This document shows, piece after piece, positions 1-13,384 of a DNA stretch of 64,000 bases. The translations under genes and the position numbers were made by a program. Source of the stretch: Xenophilus sp. L33 (lineage in GTDB: Bacteria > Pseudomonadota > Gammaproteobacteria > Burkholderiales > Burkholderiaceae_C); NCBI RefSeq assembly GCF_009765735.1, contig NZ_LMUW01000020.1:1-64000 (forward strand), read 5' to 3'. Every line of letters starts with the position of its first letter. Positions within the stretch are counted from its first letter, which is position 1. Under the pieces are notes generated by a model that did no database searches, was not told the origin of the DNA, and worked only from the letters and a program-made list of their open reading frames with translations.

Positions 1-71
1 TAACTCCAGTTTCCCAGACCTGTCCGGGTGAACAACCTATTGAAACATCACAACTAGCGCGGCCGGCGCGG

Positions 72-941
72 TCAGTGACCTGCGGCGGCCTCCAGCGCGG
101 CCATCGCGTCCGCCGGCAGCGTCAGCCCGGCCACCGCCAGGTTCTCGCGCAGGTGCGCCACCGACGAGGTGCCCGGGATCAGCAGGATGTTCGGCGAGCG
201 CCGCAGCAGCCAGGCCAGCGCCACCTGCATCGGCGTGGCATCGAGCTTCGTCGCGACCTCCGACAGCACCGCCGACTGCAGCGGCGAGAAACCCCCGAGC
301 GGGAAGAAGGGCACGTACGCGATGCCGTCGCGCGCCAGTTCGTCGATCAGCGCGTCGTCGTGGCGGTGCATCACGTTGTACTGGTTCTGCACGCAGGCGA
401 TCGGGCAGATGCGGCGCGCCTCGGCGACCTGCTTGCGGGTCGCGTTGCTGATGCCGACATGCCGCACCAGCCCCTTCTGCTGCAGGCCGGCCAGGACCGT
501 GAGCGGCGCCTCGATCGGCCCTTCGGCCGGGCCGTGGGTGTCGAACATCAGCCGCAGGTTGACCACGTCGAGCACGTCGCGGCCGAGGTTGCGAAGGTTG
601 TCGTGCACCGCCTGGGTCAGGTCCTCGGCCGAGAAGGCCGGCAGCCAGGCGCCGTCCGGGCCGCGCCGGGCGCCGATCTTGGTGACCAGCACAAGGTCCT
701 TCGGATAGGGATGCAGCGCCTCCTTGATCAGCTGGTTGGTCACGTGCGGGCCGTAGAAATCGCTGGTGTCGATGTGGTCGACGCCGCTCTCGATTGCCGC
801 GCGCAGCACCGCGAGTGCGGCGGTGCGGTCCTTCGGCGGCCCGAAGACGCCGGGGCCGGCGAGCTGCATGGCGCCGTAGCCGAGGCGCTTCACCTGGCGG
901 TCGCCGAGTGTGTATGTGCCGGACTTGTCGATGATGGACAT
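72..941 (-). CDS. Aldo/keto reductase family oxidoreductase
   Basis: Predicted NADPH-dependent oxidoreductase of 289 residues with the TIM-barrel aldo/keto reductase fold. HIDTSDFYGP (residues 56-65) holds the family Asp58 and Tyr63, and LVTKIG holds Lys88. The usual catalytic His of the tetrad is not visible: the strand that normally carries it reads DVVNLR (about 125-130), a variant I know from other bacterial members. The start is the ATG of MSIIDKSGTY; the frame stays open far upstream, but that part is antisense to the LysR gene and has no family similarity. It is divergent from the LysR gene at 1041, which is the likely regulator (inference). The substrate cannot be told from sequence. 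Confidence 0.9.
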   Translation of the reverse strand: MSIIDKSGTYTLGDRQVKRLGYGAMQLAGPGVFGPPKDRTAALAVLRAAIESGVDHIDTSDFYGPHVTNQLIKEALHPYPKDLVLVTKIGARRGPDGAWLPAFSAEDLTQAVHDNLRNLGRDVLDVVNLRLMFDTHGPAEGPIEAPLTVLAGLQQKGLVRHVGISNATRKQVAEARRICPIACVQNQYNVMHRHDDALIDELARDGIAYVPFFPLGGFSPLQSAVLSEVATKLDATPMQVALAWLLRRSPNILLIPGTSSVAHLRENLAVAGLTLPADAMAALEAAAGH

Positions 942-972
942 GGTTTCTTTTCTTTCTTGATCGGTGAAATGC

Positions 973-1001
973 AGTCTAGGCAGCCCTGCGGTGCGTGATA
1001 A
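973..1001 (-). promoter_or_regulatory. Candidate promoter of the aldo/keto reductase gene
   Basis: Read on the minus strand, TTATCA (996-1001) and TAGACT (973-978) are separated by 17 bases, and each matches 4 of 6 positions of the sigma-70 consensus. They lie in the 99-base divergent gap between the reductase and the LysR gene, where a LysR protein would be expected to bind. The call is by inspection only. Confidence 0.3.
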
Positions 1002-1040
1002 GTGGGCACAATGCGCACGGTCTGTGCGGAATTCAGAACA

Positions 1041-1940
1041 ATGAATGTCGATCTCGGCGATCTCCATGCCTTTGTCGCGGTCGCGCGCGCCAAGGGCTTT
1101 CGTGACGCGGCGCGGGCCGGCAGCGCCAGCGCCTCCGCGCTGAGCGAGGCGGTGCGGCGGCTGGAGGGGCAGCTGGGCGTTCGCCTGCTGAACCGCACCA
1201 CCCGCAGCGTGATGCCGACCGAAGCCGGCGCCAGGCTGCTGGCGCGGCTCGGTCCGGCGCTCGGCGAGGTCGAATCGGCGCTCGACGTGGTCAACAGCTT
1301 TCGCGACCGACCGGCGGGCACCCTGAGGCTCAACGTGCCGATCAGCGCGGCGCGGCTGGTGCTGCCGGCGATCGTGCCGGCCTTCCTCGCCGCCTACCCG
1401 GAGATCGTCCTGGACATCACCGCCGAGGACGGCTTTGTCGACGTGCTGGCCGCCGGCTGCGACGCCGGCATCCGCTACGACGAGCGCCTGGAGCAGGACA
1501 TGATCGCGGTGCCGATCGGCCCGCGCACCCAGCGCTTCGCCACCGCCGCCGCGCCGTCGTACCTGGCGCGGCACGGCCGCCCGACCCATCCGCGCGAGCT
1601 GCTCGGCCACAACTGCCTGCGCAGCCGCTTCAGCAGCGGCGCCATGCCGGCCTGGGAATTCGAGCGCGACGGCGAGAAGCTGCGACTCGATCCGACCGGC
1701 ACGCTGGTGGTCAGCGCGGGCGAGGCGTCGGACCTGGCGATCGAGGCCGCCGTCGCCGGCGCCGGCGTCATCTTCCTGTTCGAGGACTGGCTGCGGCCGC
1801 GGCTGGAGTGCGGCGCGCTCGAACCGATCCTCGAGGACTGGTGGCCGCGCTTTTCCGGCCCCTTCCTGTACTACCCGGGACGGCGCCTGCTGCCGGCGCC
1901 GCTGCGCGCCTTCGTCGACTTCGTCAACGCGATGGCTTGA
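1041..1940 (+). CDS. LysR family transcriptional regulator
   Basis: A 299-residue LysR-type regulator. An N-terminal winged helix-turn-helix (about residues 4-62, with LLNRTTRSVMPTEAG at the wing) is followed by a periplasmic-binding-protein-like effector domain (about 85-295). I chose the ATG at 1041 (MNVDLGDLHAFV) because LysR proteins normally start just before the first helix; an upstream in-frame start at 1002 would add 13 residues. It is divergent from the aldo/keto reductase, the classical layout in which LysR controls the neighbour. Its 3' end overlaps the convergent exported-protein gene by 17 bases. Confidence 0.92.
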   Translation: MNVDLGDLHAFVAVARAKGFRDAARAGSASASALSEAVRRLEGQLGVRLLNRTTRSVMPTEAGARLLARLGPALGEVESALDVVNSFRDRPAGTLRLNVPISAARLVLPAIVPAFLAAYPEIVLDITAEDGFVDVLAAGCDAGIRYDERLEQDMIAVPIGPRTQRFATAAAPSYLARHGRPTHPRELLGHNCLRSRFSSGAMPAWEFERDGEKLRLDPTGTLVVSAGEASDLAIEAAVAGAGVIFLFEDWLRPRLECGALEPILEDWWPRFSGPFLYYPGRRLLPAPLRAFVDFVNAMA

Positions 1941-2925
1941 GCTTCGGCTCGGCGACGGTGCCGCCGGTGCCGAAGTCGCTGAAGCGGATGTCCGGCGCGC
2001 TGGTGTTGTGCCGCGAGGGCAGCAGCCGGCCGAAGCGGACGTCGGCCGCGTCCAGCGTGGTGACCGAGGGCAGCGGCGCGCTCTGCGGCGCGTCGCCCGG
2101 CGCACCGCGCCAGCTCACCGCGCTCATGTCGGCGTTGTCGAGCGCCACGTACATCGAGCGCAGCACCGCGAACGGCCGATCGCCGCCGGTCGGCGGATGC
2201 AGCCGCACGTCGAGCGCGGTGCGCTGCCGGCTGATCTCGGCCACCTTCACCTCGGCCGAGCCGCCGTCGGCGAAGCGCAGCCGCAGCGCGAGCGGATTCA
2301 GCCGCACCGTGATCGACGCGATGTCGACCACCGGCCGAGCGCCCGGCTGCACCGGACCCATCAGGAAGGAGGAGCCGTAGACGCCGTCGCCGAAGCGCGG
2401 CATCGGCAGCGGCTTGATGCGCCAGTAGCCGTCGGCCGGGTACATGACCAGCGCCTCGAGCGGCTTGCCGTCGGGCTGCATCGCGAAGATCTGCAGCAGG
2501 TGGAAGTCGTCGCCGGAGCGCGCACCGAACCGCACCGGCACCCGGTTCGGCCGCCAGAAGGTCGGCAGCGTGATGCCGACGATGCGCCACTGGCGGTCCT
2601 GGTGCAGCACCACGCTGCGCGGCTCGAACTTGAAGGCCGGATCGGTCGGATGGGCGCCGCCGTCGAAGTTGCAGGCCGAGAAGTCGGGCGCGCTGCGGTC
2701 GCCCTGGATGCTGTCGAGGTAGGGCGGCTGCAGCGCCTCGACCCGGAAGCGGGTGAGGCCGCGCGCGGTCAGGGTGAGCGAGACGTTGTCTTCCTCGGCG
2801 CAAGCGGTCGGCCGGGTCAGGTTGTCCACGCGCACCGTCAGCGGCGCGGCGCCGGCGGCAGCCACGACCAGGCCGGCGGCGACCGCCAGCATCCAGCGCG
2901 AAATCGAAGTCATGCAGGCACCCAT
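1924..2925 (-). CDS. Exported protein of unknown function
   Basis: A 333-residue protein that I do not recognise. The N-terminus has a basic start and a hydrophobic stretch (ISRWMLAVAAGLVVAAAGA) typical of a Sec signal peptide, so it is probably periplasmic or surface-exposed. The rest is rich in beta-type sequence without an obvious catalytic motif; two cysteines near the mature N-terminus (TACAEED and FSACNF) could form a disulfide. It may start at this ATG or at the second Met four codons later (2913); neither has a clear ribosome-binding site. It lies 10 bases after the small ATPase gene and is probably the last gene of the pyrG-eno-ftsB operon. Confidence 0.75.
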   Translation of the reverse strand: MGACMTSISRWMLAVAAGLVVAAAGAAPLTVRVDNLTRPTACAEEDNVSLTLTARGLTRFRVEALQPPYLDSIQGDRSAPDFSACNFDGGAHPTDPAFKFEPRSVVLHQDRQWRIVGITLPTFWRPNRVPVRFGARSGDDFHLLQIFAMQPDGKPLEALVMYPADGYWRIKPLPMPRFGDGVYGSSFLMGPVQPGARPVVDIASITVRLNPLALRLRFADGGSAEVKVAEISRQRTALDVRLHPPTGGDRPFAVLRSMYVALDNADMSAVSWRGAPGDAPQSAPLPSVTTLDAADVRFGRLLPSRHNTSAPDIRFSDFGTGGTVAEPKLKPSR

Positions 2926-2935
2926 GGAAGGAGGT

Positions 2936-3451
2936 TCAACCGCGCCGGGCGACGAGGTCGGTGAAGAGCCGGTGCTCGCAGGCCGGGTCGGAGCATTTCT
3001 CGCAGCCCCAGGCCCAGGCGCGGTCGCCGTCGCCCTCGCGCGGCGCGGCCCGGTCGGCGGCGTCGGCGCGGGCGTGGATCGCGGTCCAGGCGTTGGCGAG
3101 CCGCTCGCCGGTGTCCTGGCCGTGGATCACCGCGAAAGGCGTCGCCGAGGCGATCAGCGCGCCGCGCAGGTCGGCATCGATGCGCTCGCGCCGCGCGGCT
3201 GCGCCGGCATCGATCGCGGGATCGGTCGTGGGTTCGTTCGTGGGTTCGGGCGCCAGGAGGAGGGCGACCAGGCGGCCGCGTCGGGCCGCCAGTTCGTCGT
3301 CGGCCGACGCGGCATCGTCGATGGCCAGCACCGGCGTCGACAGCCCCCGCTGCGAGAAGCGATTGCGCAACGCATCGGCCAGAGCCGTCTTGCCGCCGCC
3401 GGGCGCGCCCAGCAGCGCAATCGCGCAGCCGGCGGGAAGCTCGGGCGTCAT
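2936..3451 (-). CDS. Small P-loop ATPase/kinase-like protein with C-terminal CxxC motif
   Basis: A 171-residue protein with a Walker A motif near the N-terminus (GAPGGGKTALADAL, about residues 15-28), followed by a short alpha/beta NTPase core with the Walker-B-like stretch VLAIDDAAS. The C-terminus contains CEKCSDPACEH, three cysteines and a histidine that could bind zinc. At this size it resembles compact nucleoside or shikimate-kinase-like P-loop folds, but I cannot assign a substrate. It begins 11 bases after ftsB and is probably co-transcribed with it. The longer open frame upstream is antisense-type noise across eno. Confidence 0.75.
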   Translation of the reverse strand: MTPELPAGCAIALLGAPGGGKTALADALRNRFSQRGLSTPVLAIDDAASADDELAARRGRLVALLLAPEPTNEPTTDPAIDAGAAARRERIDADLRGALIASATPFAVIHGQDTGERLANAWTAIHARADAADRAAPREGDGDRAWAWGCEKCSDPACEHRLFTDLVARRG

Positions 3452-3462
3452 GCCGGCCGCAT

Positions 3463-3741
3463 TCAGTGCGTGATCTGCACGAAGACTTCGTTGGGCTTGA
3501 CCATGCCCAGCTCCTGCCGGGCACGTTCCTCGACCATCTCCATGCCGTCCTTCAGGTCGCTCACCTCGGAGGCCAGACGCTCGTTGGCGATGACCGCCTT
3601 GGCGTTGGATTCCTTGCTTTCCGCCAGCTTCTGCTTGAGCTGCTGCACGTCGCGGATGCTGCCGCGCCCGGTCCAGAGCTGCCACTGGAGGATTGCCAGC
3701 AGCAGGACCAGGACGAACGGGACGATGAAGCGTGAGCGCAT
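3463..3741 (-). CDS. ftsB: Cell division protein FtsB (DivIC/septum formation initiator)
   Basis: A 92-residue bitopic membrane protein. A short cytoplasmic start MRSRF is followed by one transmembrane helix (FIVPFVLVLLLAILQWQLW, about 5-23) and a periplasmic coiled coil (RDVQQLKQKLAESK through LKDGMEMVEERARQELG). This is the canonical FtsB architecture and length. FtsB joins FtsL and FtsQ in the divisome core. Its place directly downstream of eno is the standard arrangement in beta- and gammaproteobacteria. Confidence 0.95.
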   Translation of the reverse strand: MRSRFIVPFVLVLLLAILQWQLWTGRGSIRDVQQLKQKLAESKESNAKAVIANERLASEVSDLKDGMEMVEERARQELGMVKPNEVFVQITH

Positions 3742-3789
3742 GCTGCGGGAAGATTCTCCGGAGGATCGAACGGCCGGCCAACCAACTAT

Positions 3790-5085
<1,296 letters not shown>

Positions 5086-5097
5086 TCAATTGGTAAA

Positions 5098-5381
5098 TCA
5101 AAGACCTTCGACGACGATCATCCGCATCACCGCGGCACCTTGCCGGGAGGCGCGTGCCTTGGCGTATTCGGGGGAGGCGTCGAACTTTTTGGCGGCTTCC
5201 AGGCTCGGGAACTTGAGCACCACGATGCGCTGCGGATGCCAGTCGCCCTCGAGCGTCTCGACCGGGCCGCCGCGCACGCAGACCTCGGCGCCGTGCGCCT
5301 TCATGGCGGCCGAGGACAGCAGCTTGTAGTCCTCGTACTGCTCGGGATTGCTCACTTCGACGTGGGCGATGATGTAGGCGC

Positions 5382-5385
<4 letters not shown>
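5098..5385 (-). CDS. DUF1330 domain-containing protein
   Basis: A 95-residue ferredoxin-like alpha/beta-barrel dimer protein (DUF1330 family), with the typical start [21 protein letters not shown] and the mid-motif RIVVLKFPS. No biochemical role is established for this family. Its ATG overlaps the kdsA stop codon in an ATGA arrangement (5382-5385), which implies translational coupling. A DUF1330 gene between kdsA and eno is a recurrent Burkholderiales layout as I remember it. Confidence 0.92.
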
Positions 5386-9701
<4,316 letters not shown>

Positions 9702-9855
9702 GGCGGCGCTCCTGTTGCCGACAGGTAAAGTCCGGAACCGCTGACAGCGTTTGGGCCACCAATCGGTTTCAATTTGTTTTCACGTCGGCGCCGTGGCCAC
9801 TGCCGCGTTAAGAGAGTCACAGGGCACGCCCCGTGTTTTTGAGGAATCCTGAATC

Positions 9856-10347
9856 ATGAAAATTTCGATCCGACTTGTTTCCGTCGCAGCCTCGATGCTG
9901 GCGTTGGCCAGCCTGACCGCCTGCGTGCAGCCCCAGCCGGTCTACCAGACCGGCGTCTCGCAATACCAGCCGCCGCCGCCGCCGCGGCAAGGCCCATACG
10001 TGGAATACGGCCGCATCGCCAACATCGAGGTGATCCAGAGCCAATCGTCCGGCGCGGCGCCGACCGGCGTCGGTGCCGTGGCCGGTGGCGTGCTGGGCGG
10101 CGTGCTCGGCCACCAGGTCGGCAACGGCCGCGGCAACACCGCAGCGACCATCGCCGGTGCGGTCGGCGGTGCGCTGGTCGGCAACGCGGTCGAGTCGAAC
10201 AACAACGCGCCGCGCCAATACCAGAGCTTCCGGGTCTCGGTGCAGACCGACAACGGCGCCTTCCGCGCCTTCGACGTGCCTTCGCCGGGCGACCTGCGCA
10301 TCGGCGACCGCGTGCGCATCGACAACGGCCAGATCTCGCGCTTCTGA
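9856..10347 (+). CDS. Glycine-zipper 2TM lipoprotein (SlyB/PcP-like)
   Basis: A 163-residue outer-membrane lipoprotein. The signal peptide ends in the lipobox LTAC (Cys23), followed by a Pro/Gln-rich linker. The Gly-zipper segment VGAVAGGVLGGVLGHQVG...AGAVGGALVGNAVE (about 73-112) is typical of the Rick_17kDa/SlyB family, and a small beta domain (FRVSVQTDNGAFRAFDVP) ends the protein. Such proteins are stress-linked envelope components. The 154-base gap after dut suggests its own promoter; a clear one is not visible. A strong bidirectional terminator follows. Confidence 0.9.
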   Translation: MKISIRLVSVAASMLALASLTACVQPQPVYQTGVSQYQPPPPPRQGPYVEYGRIANIEVIQSQSSGAAPTGVGAVAGGVLGGVLGHQVGNGRGNTAATIAGAVGGALVGNAVESNNNAPRQYQSFRVSVQTDNGAFRAFDVPSPGDLRIGDRVRIDNGQISRF

Positions 10348-10364
10348 GCGGCTCGCGCGACTCG

Positions 10365-10393
10365 AAAAAAAGCCGGGCAATGCCCGGCTTTTT
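10365..10393. terminator. Bidirectional rho-independent terminator
   Basis: A perfect 7-bp GC stem (GCCGGGC / GCCCGGC) with an AAT loop is flanked by an A-run on the left and a T-run on the right. It can therefore end transcription from both the lipoprotein gene (plus) and the SlyD-like gene (minus). It sits exactly between these convergent genes. Confidence 0.93.
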
Positions 10394-10414
10394 GCTGCAC
10401 GCGACCTTTTCGGC

Positions 10415-10939
10415 TCAGTGCAGCAGGTTGTTGCCCGGCGCGGTGGTCGGCACCTTGAAAAAGCCGGTGCCGGCGGTGCCGCGGCCGATCTCGTCCTCGG
10501 TGGCCTCGCGCACCGACTTGACGGTCATGTCCAGCCGGATCGCGATGCCCGCCAGCGGATGGTTGCCGTCCAGCACCAGGTGCTCCGGGTAGACCTCGCT
10601 GACCGTGTAGATGACGTCCCTGGGCATCTCGGGATGGGTGCCGGCGGGCAGCGCCGCGCCGTCGAAGGTCATGCCTTCCTCAGTGCCTTCGGGGAAGAGC
10701 GAGCGCGGCTCGAGGAACAGCAGCTGGTCGTTGAAGTCGCCGAAGGCCTGCTCCGGTTCGAGCTGCAGTTGGACGCGCGCGCCGGGCTCATGGCCGAGCA
10801 GCGACTGTTCGATGGCCTCGAACAGGTCGTCGCCGCCGACCAGAAACTCGACCGGATCGTCGAGCACGTCGAGCACCTCGCCGAGGGTGTCTTTCAAGGT
10901 CCAGGTCAGCCCGACCACGCATTGTTCAGTGATTTCCAT
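10415..10939 (-). CDS. FKBP-type peptidyl-prolyl isomerase (SlyD-like)
   Basis: A 174-residue FKBP-type cis-trans prolyl isomerase and chaperone. The N-terminal FKBP half has LDVLDDPVEFLVGGDDLFEAIEQSLLGHEPGARVQ, followed by an inserted-flap region and the VLDGNHPLAG motif diagnostic of SlyD-type proteins. Unlike E. coli SlyD there is no His/Cys-rich metal-binding tail. It is convergent with the lipoprotein gene across the terminator, and divergent by 14 bases from the JmjC/cupin gene. Confidence 0.92.
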   Translation of the reverse strand: MEITEQCVVGLTWTLKDTLGEVLDVLDDPVEFLVGGDDLFEAIEQSLLGHEPGARVQLQLEPEQAFGDFNDQLLFLEPRSLFPEGTEEGMTFDGAALPAGTHPEMPRDVIYTVSEVYPEHLVLDGNHPLAGIAIRLDMTVKSVREATEDEIGRGTAGTGFFKVPTTAPGNNLLH

Positions 10940-10953
10940 TGCAGAATTCTCCC

Positions 10954-12084
10954 ATGGAGATCGATCAACCCTTGCCCTTGCTCGGCGGCCTGAGCGCCAG
11001 CCAGTTCATGCGCCGTCACTGGCAGAAGAAGCCGCTGCTGGTGCGCCAGGCCGTGCCCGCGATGGTGCCACCGATCGGTCGCCGCGAGTTGTTCGAGCTG
11101 GCATCGCGGGACGAGGTTGAGTCCCGGCTCATCCGGCACGGCCCGAAGGGCTGGAGCCTGAAGCAGGGCCCGTTCGCCCGCCTGCCGTCGCCGCGCCAGC
11201 CCGCCTGGACCTTGCTGGTGCAGGGCGTCGACCTGCACCACCAGCCGACGCACGAGCTGCTCGGCCAGTTCCGCTTCGTGCCCGACGCGCGGCTCGACGA
11301 CCTGATGATCAGCTACGCCAGCGACGGCGGCGGCGTCGGCCCGCACTTCGACAGCTACGACGTCTTCCTGCTGCAGGCGCAAGGCCGGCGCCGCTGGTCG
11401 ATCGGCCGCCAGCGCGACCTGCGGCTGCAGCCCGGCGTGCCGCTGAAGATCCTGTCGCACTTCGAGCCGGAAGAGACCTTCGAGCTGGAGGCCGGCGACA
11501 TGCTCTACCTGCCGCCGCGCTACGCCCACGACGGCGTCGCGATCGGCGACGACTGCATGACCTGCTCGATCGGCCTGCGCTCGCCCGCCGCCACCGCGCT
11601 CGGCGCCGACCTGCTGGCGCGCATCGCCGAGGCGGAGGCCGATGCGCTGCACGACGCGGTCGGCGCCGCGGTGCACTACCGCGATCCGACGCAGCCCGCG
11701 CCGTCGTCGCCGGCGGCCATGCCGGAGGCCCTGCAGGCCTTCGCCCGCGATGCGGTCTGGGCGGCGCTGCGCGGCGCCGACATCATCGAGCGGGCGCTCG
11801 GCGAATCGATGACCGAGCCGAAGCCGACTGTCTGGTTCGATCCGGGCGAAGCGCCGGCGCGCTTCAACGAGGTGGCGCTCGACCGCCGCACGCGCATGCT
11901 CTACGACGCGCGGCATCTCTACATCAACGGCGAGAGCTTCCGCGCCTCGGGGCGCGATGCCCGGCTCATGCAGCGTCTGGCCGACCAGCGCTCGCTCGGG
12001 CCGGCCGACCTGGCGCGAGCCAGCGACGATGCGCTGGCGCTGCTCGGCGACTGGTGCGAAGCGGGGTGGATCCATGTCGACTGA
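10954..12084 (+). CDS. JmjC/cupin ribosomal oxygenase-like protein (YcfD/RoxA type)
   Basis: A 376-residue Fe(II)/2-oxoglutarate oxygenase of the cupin-like JmjC class. The iron triad is visible as His131 and Asp133 in GGGVGPHFDSYDVFLLQ and His192 in PPRYAHDGVA. E. coli YcfD hydroxylates Arg81 of ribosomal protein L16, and the same role is inferred here. A C-terminal winged-helix part follows (about 290-376). I chose the ATG at 10954; a TTG at 10939 overlapping the SlyD-like start would add five residues. The next gene starts inside its last codons. Confidence 0.88.
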   Translation: MEIDQPLPLLGGLSASQFMRRHWQKKPLLVRQAVPAMVPPIGRRELFELASRDEVESRLIRHGPKGWSLKQGPFARLPSPRQPAWTLLVQGVDLHHQPTHELLGQFRFVPDARLDDLMISYASDGGGVGPHFDSYDVFLLQAQGRRRWSIGRQRDLRLQPGVPLKILSHFEPEETFELEAGDMLYLPPRYAHDGVAIGDDCMTCSIGLRSPAATALGADLLARIAEAEADALHDAVGAAVHYRDPTQPAPSSPAAMPEALQAFARDAVWAALRGADIIERALGESMTEPKPTVWFDPGEAPARFNEVALDRRTRMLYDARHLYINGESFRASGRDARLMQRLADQRSLGPADLARASDDALALLGDWCEAGWIHVD

Positions 12085-12577
12085 CGATTCGAAGACGCAA
12101 TTGCCGGAAGGCGCGTTCGAGGGCCGCCTCGCCTTCCAGGAGAACATACAGGCGGCGCTCGCGGCGGCGGCCGAGCGTCACTGGCGCGAGATCGTGCTGT
12201 GCGACCCGGACTTCGCCGACTGGCCGCTGGGTGAGCGCGCGAACGTCGATGCGCTGCAGGCCTGGGCCGCTGCGGGCCGCAGCCTGGTGCTGCTGGCGCA
12301 GCGCTTCGACGTCTTCCAGCGCGACCACGCGCGCTTCGTGAACTGGCGCCGCATGTGGAGCCACATCGTCGATGCCCGCGCCTGCCTGGGGCCGGGGCTG
12401 CCGCAGGTGCCGAGCGGCATCTGGACGCCCGACTGGGCGCTGGTGCGGATCGATGTCGAGCATGGACGCGGCGCCTGCACCCTCCTGCCCGATCGGCGCC
12501 GGGCGATGCGCGAGCGCATCGACGAATGCCTGCGCCACTCGAAGGCGGCCTTCCCGGTCACCACGCTGGGCTTGTAG
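12074..12577 (+). CDS. Conserved hypothetical protein, coupled to the ribosomal oxygenase gene
   Basis: A 167-residue soluble protein that I do not recognise. It has no signal peptide or membrane segment and is rich in Trp, Arg and Asp. Visible stretches such as EIVLCDPDFADWPLGERANVD and SGIWTPDWALVRIDVEHGR suggest a compact alpha/beta domain without a known active site. The ATG lies 11 bases before the stop of the oxygenase gene in another frame, which implies translational coupling and perhaps a shared function in ribosome modification (inference). It is convergent with the MBL hydrolase. Confidence 0.8.
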   Translation: MSTDDSKTQLPEGAFEGRLAFQENIQAALAAAAERHWREIVLCDPDFADWPLGERANVDALQAWAAAGRSLVLLAQRFDVFQRDHARFVNWRRMWSHIVDARACLGPGLPQVPSGIWTPDWALVRIDVEHGRGACTLLPDRRRAMRERIDECLRHSKAAFPVTTLGL

Positions 12578-12600
12578 GCCCGGACCGCGATTCGCGCCTG

Positions 12601-13377
12601 CTAGAGGTCGAGCCAGGGCGAGCCGTCGGCCGCGGTGGCGGTGAGCATCTCGTCCTCGTGGCCCCCGAGGGCCTCGGCCATCAGCCGGCGAACGATCGCC
12701 GGCCGGTTGTTCTGCTCGCTCAGGTGCGCCGCGACGACGTGGCGCAAGCCGTCGTGCAACACCGCGCGGGCGATCGCCGCGGCCGCCTCGTTCGACAGGT
12801 GACCGTAGTTGCCGCCCACCCGGTGCTTCAGGAACGGCGGGTAGGCGCTGCCGGCCAGCAGGTCGGTGTCGTGGTTGAACTCCAGCAGCAGCGCCTGCAG
12901 GCCGGCCAGCCGGGCCAGCACGTGCGGCGTGGCATGGCCGAGGTCGGTGAGGATGCCGAGGCTGCGCGCGCCGTCGGTGCAGCGCAGCTGCAGCGGCTCG
13001 CGGGCGTCGTGCGGCACGGTGAAGGGCTGCACCGTCAGCGCGCCGACCCCGATGTCGAGGCCGTCGCGGGCCAGGTTGAGCAGGCCCTCGAAGTCGTGGC
13101 CGCCGGTGGCCAGCCAGGTGCCTTCGCTCATCCAGACCGGGATGCGCTCGCGGCGCGACAGCGCGTGGGCGCAGCCGATGTGGTCGCCGTGCTCGTGGGT
13201 GACGAAGATGGCGTCGATGTCGCCGGCCACGAGGCCGGCGCGTTCCAGGCGGGCATCCAGCTGGCGCAGCGCGAAGCCGCAATCGACCAGCAGGCGCGAG
13301 CGCCGGCCGCCAACGGTCGCCTCGACCAGGGTGGCGTTGCCGGTGCTGCCGCTGCCCAGGCTGCGGAAGCGGAGCAT
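12601..13377 (-). CDS. MBL-fold metallohydrolase (YycJ/WalJ-like)
   Basis: A 258-residue metallo-beta-lactamase fold hydrolase. The metal motif THEHGDH (His61, His63, Asp65, His66) follows an N-terminal SLGSGSTGNATLVE start. Later ligands appear in LTDLGHAT, LEFNHD and VAAHLSEQNN. This pattern is typical of YycJ/WalJ-type exonuclease-like hydrolases. It follows bamC by 7 bases and is probably in the dapA-bamC transcription unit. Confidence 0.9.
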   Translation of the reverse strand: MLRFRSLGSGSTGNATLVEATVGGRRSRLLVDCGFALRQLDARLERAGLVAGDIDAIFVTHEHGDHIGCAHALSRRERIPVWMSEGTWLATGGHDFEGLLNLARDGLDIGVGALTVQPFTVPHDAREPLQLRCTDGARSLGILTDLGHATPHVLARLAGLQALLLEFNHDTDLLAGSAYPPFLKHRVGGNYGHLSNEAAAAIARAVLHDGLRHVVAAHLSEQNNRPAIVRRLMAEALGGHEDEMLTATAADGSPWLDL

Positions 13378-13384
13378 CGGCCGC

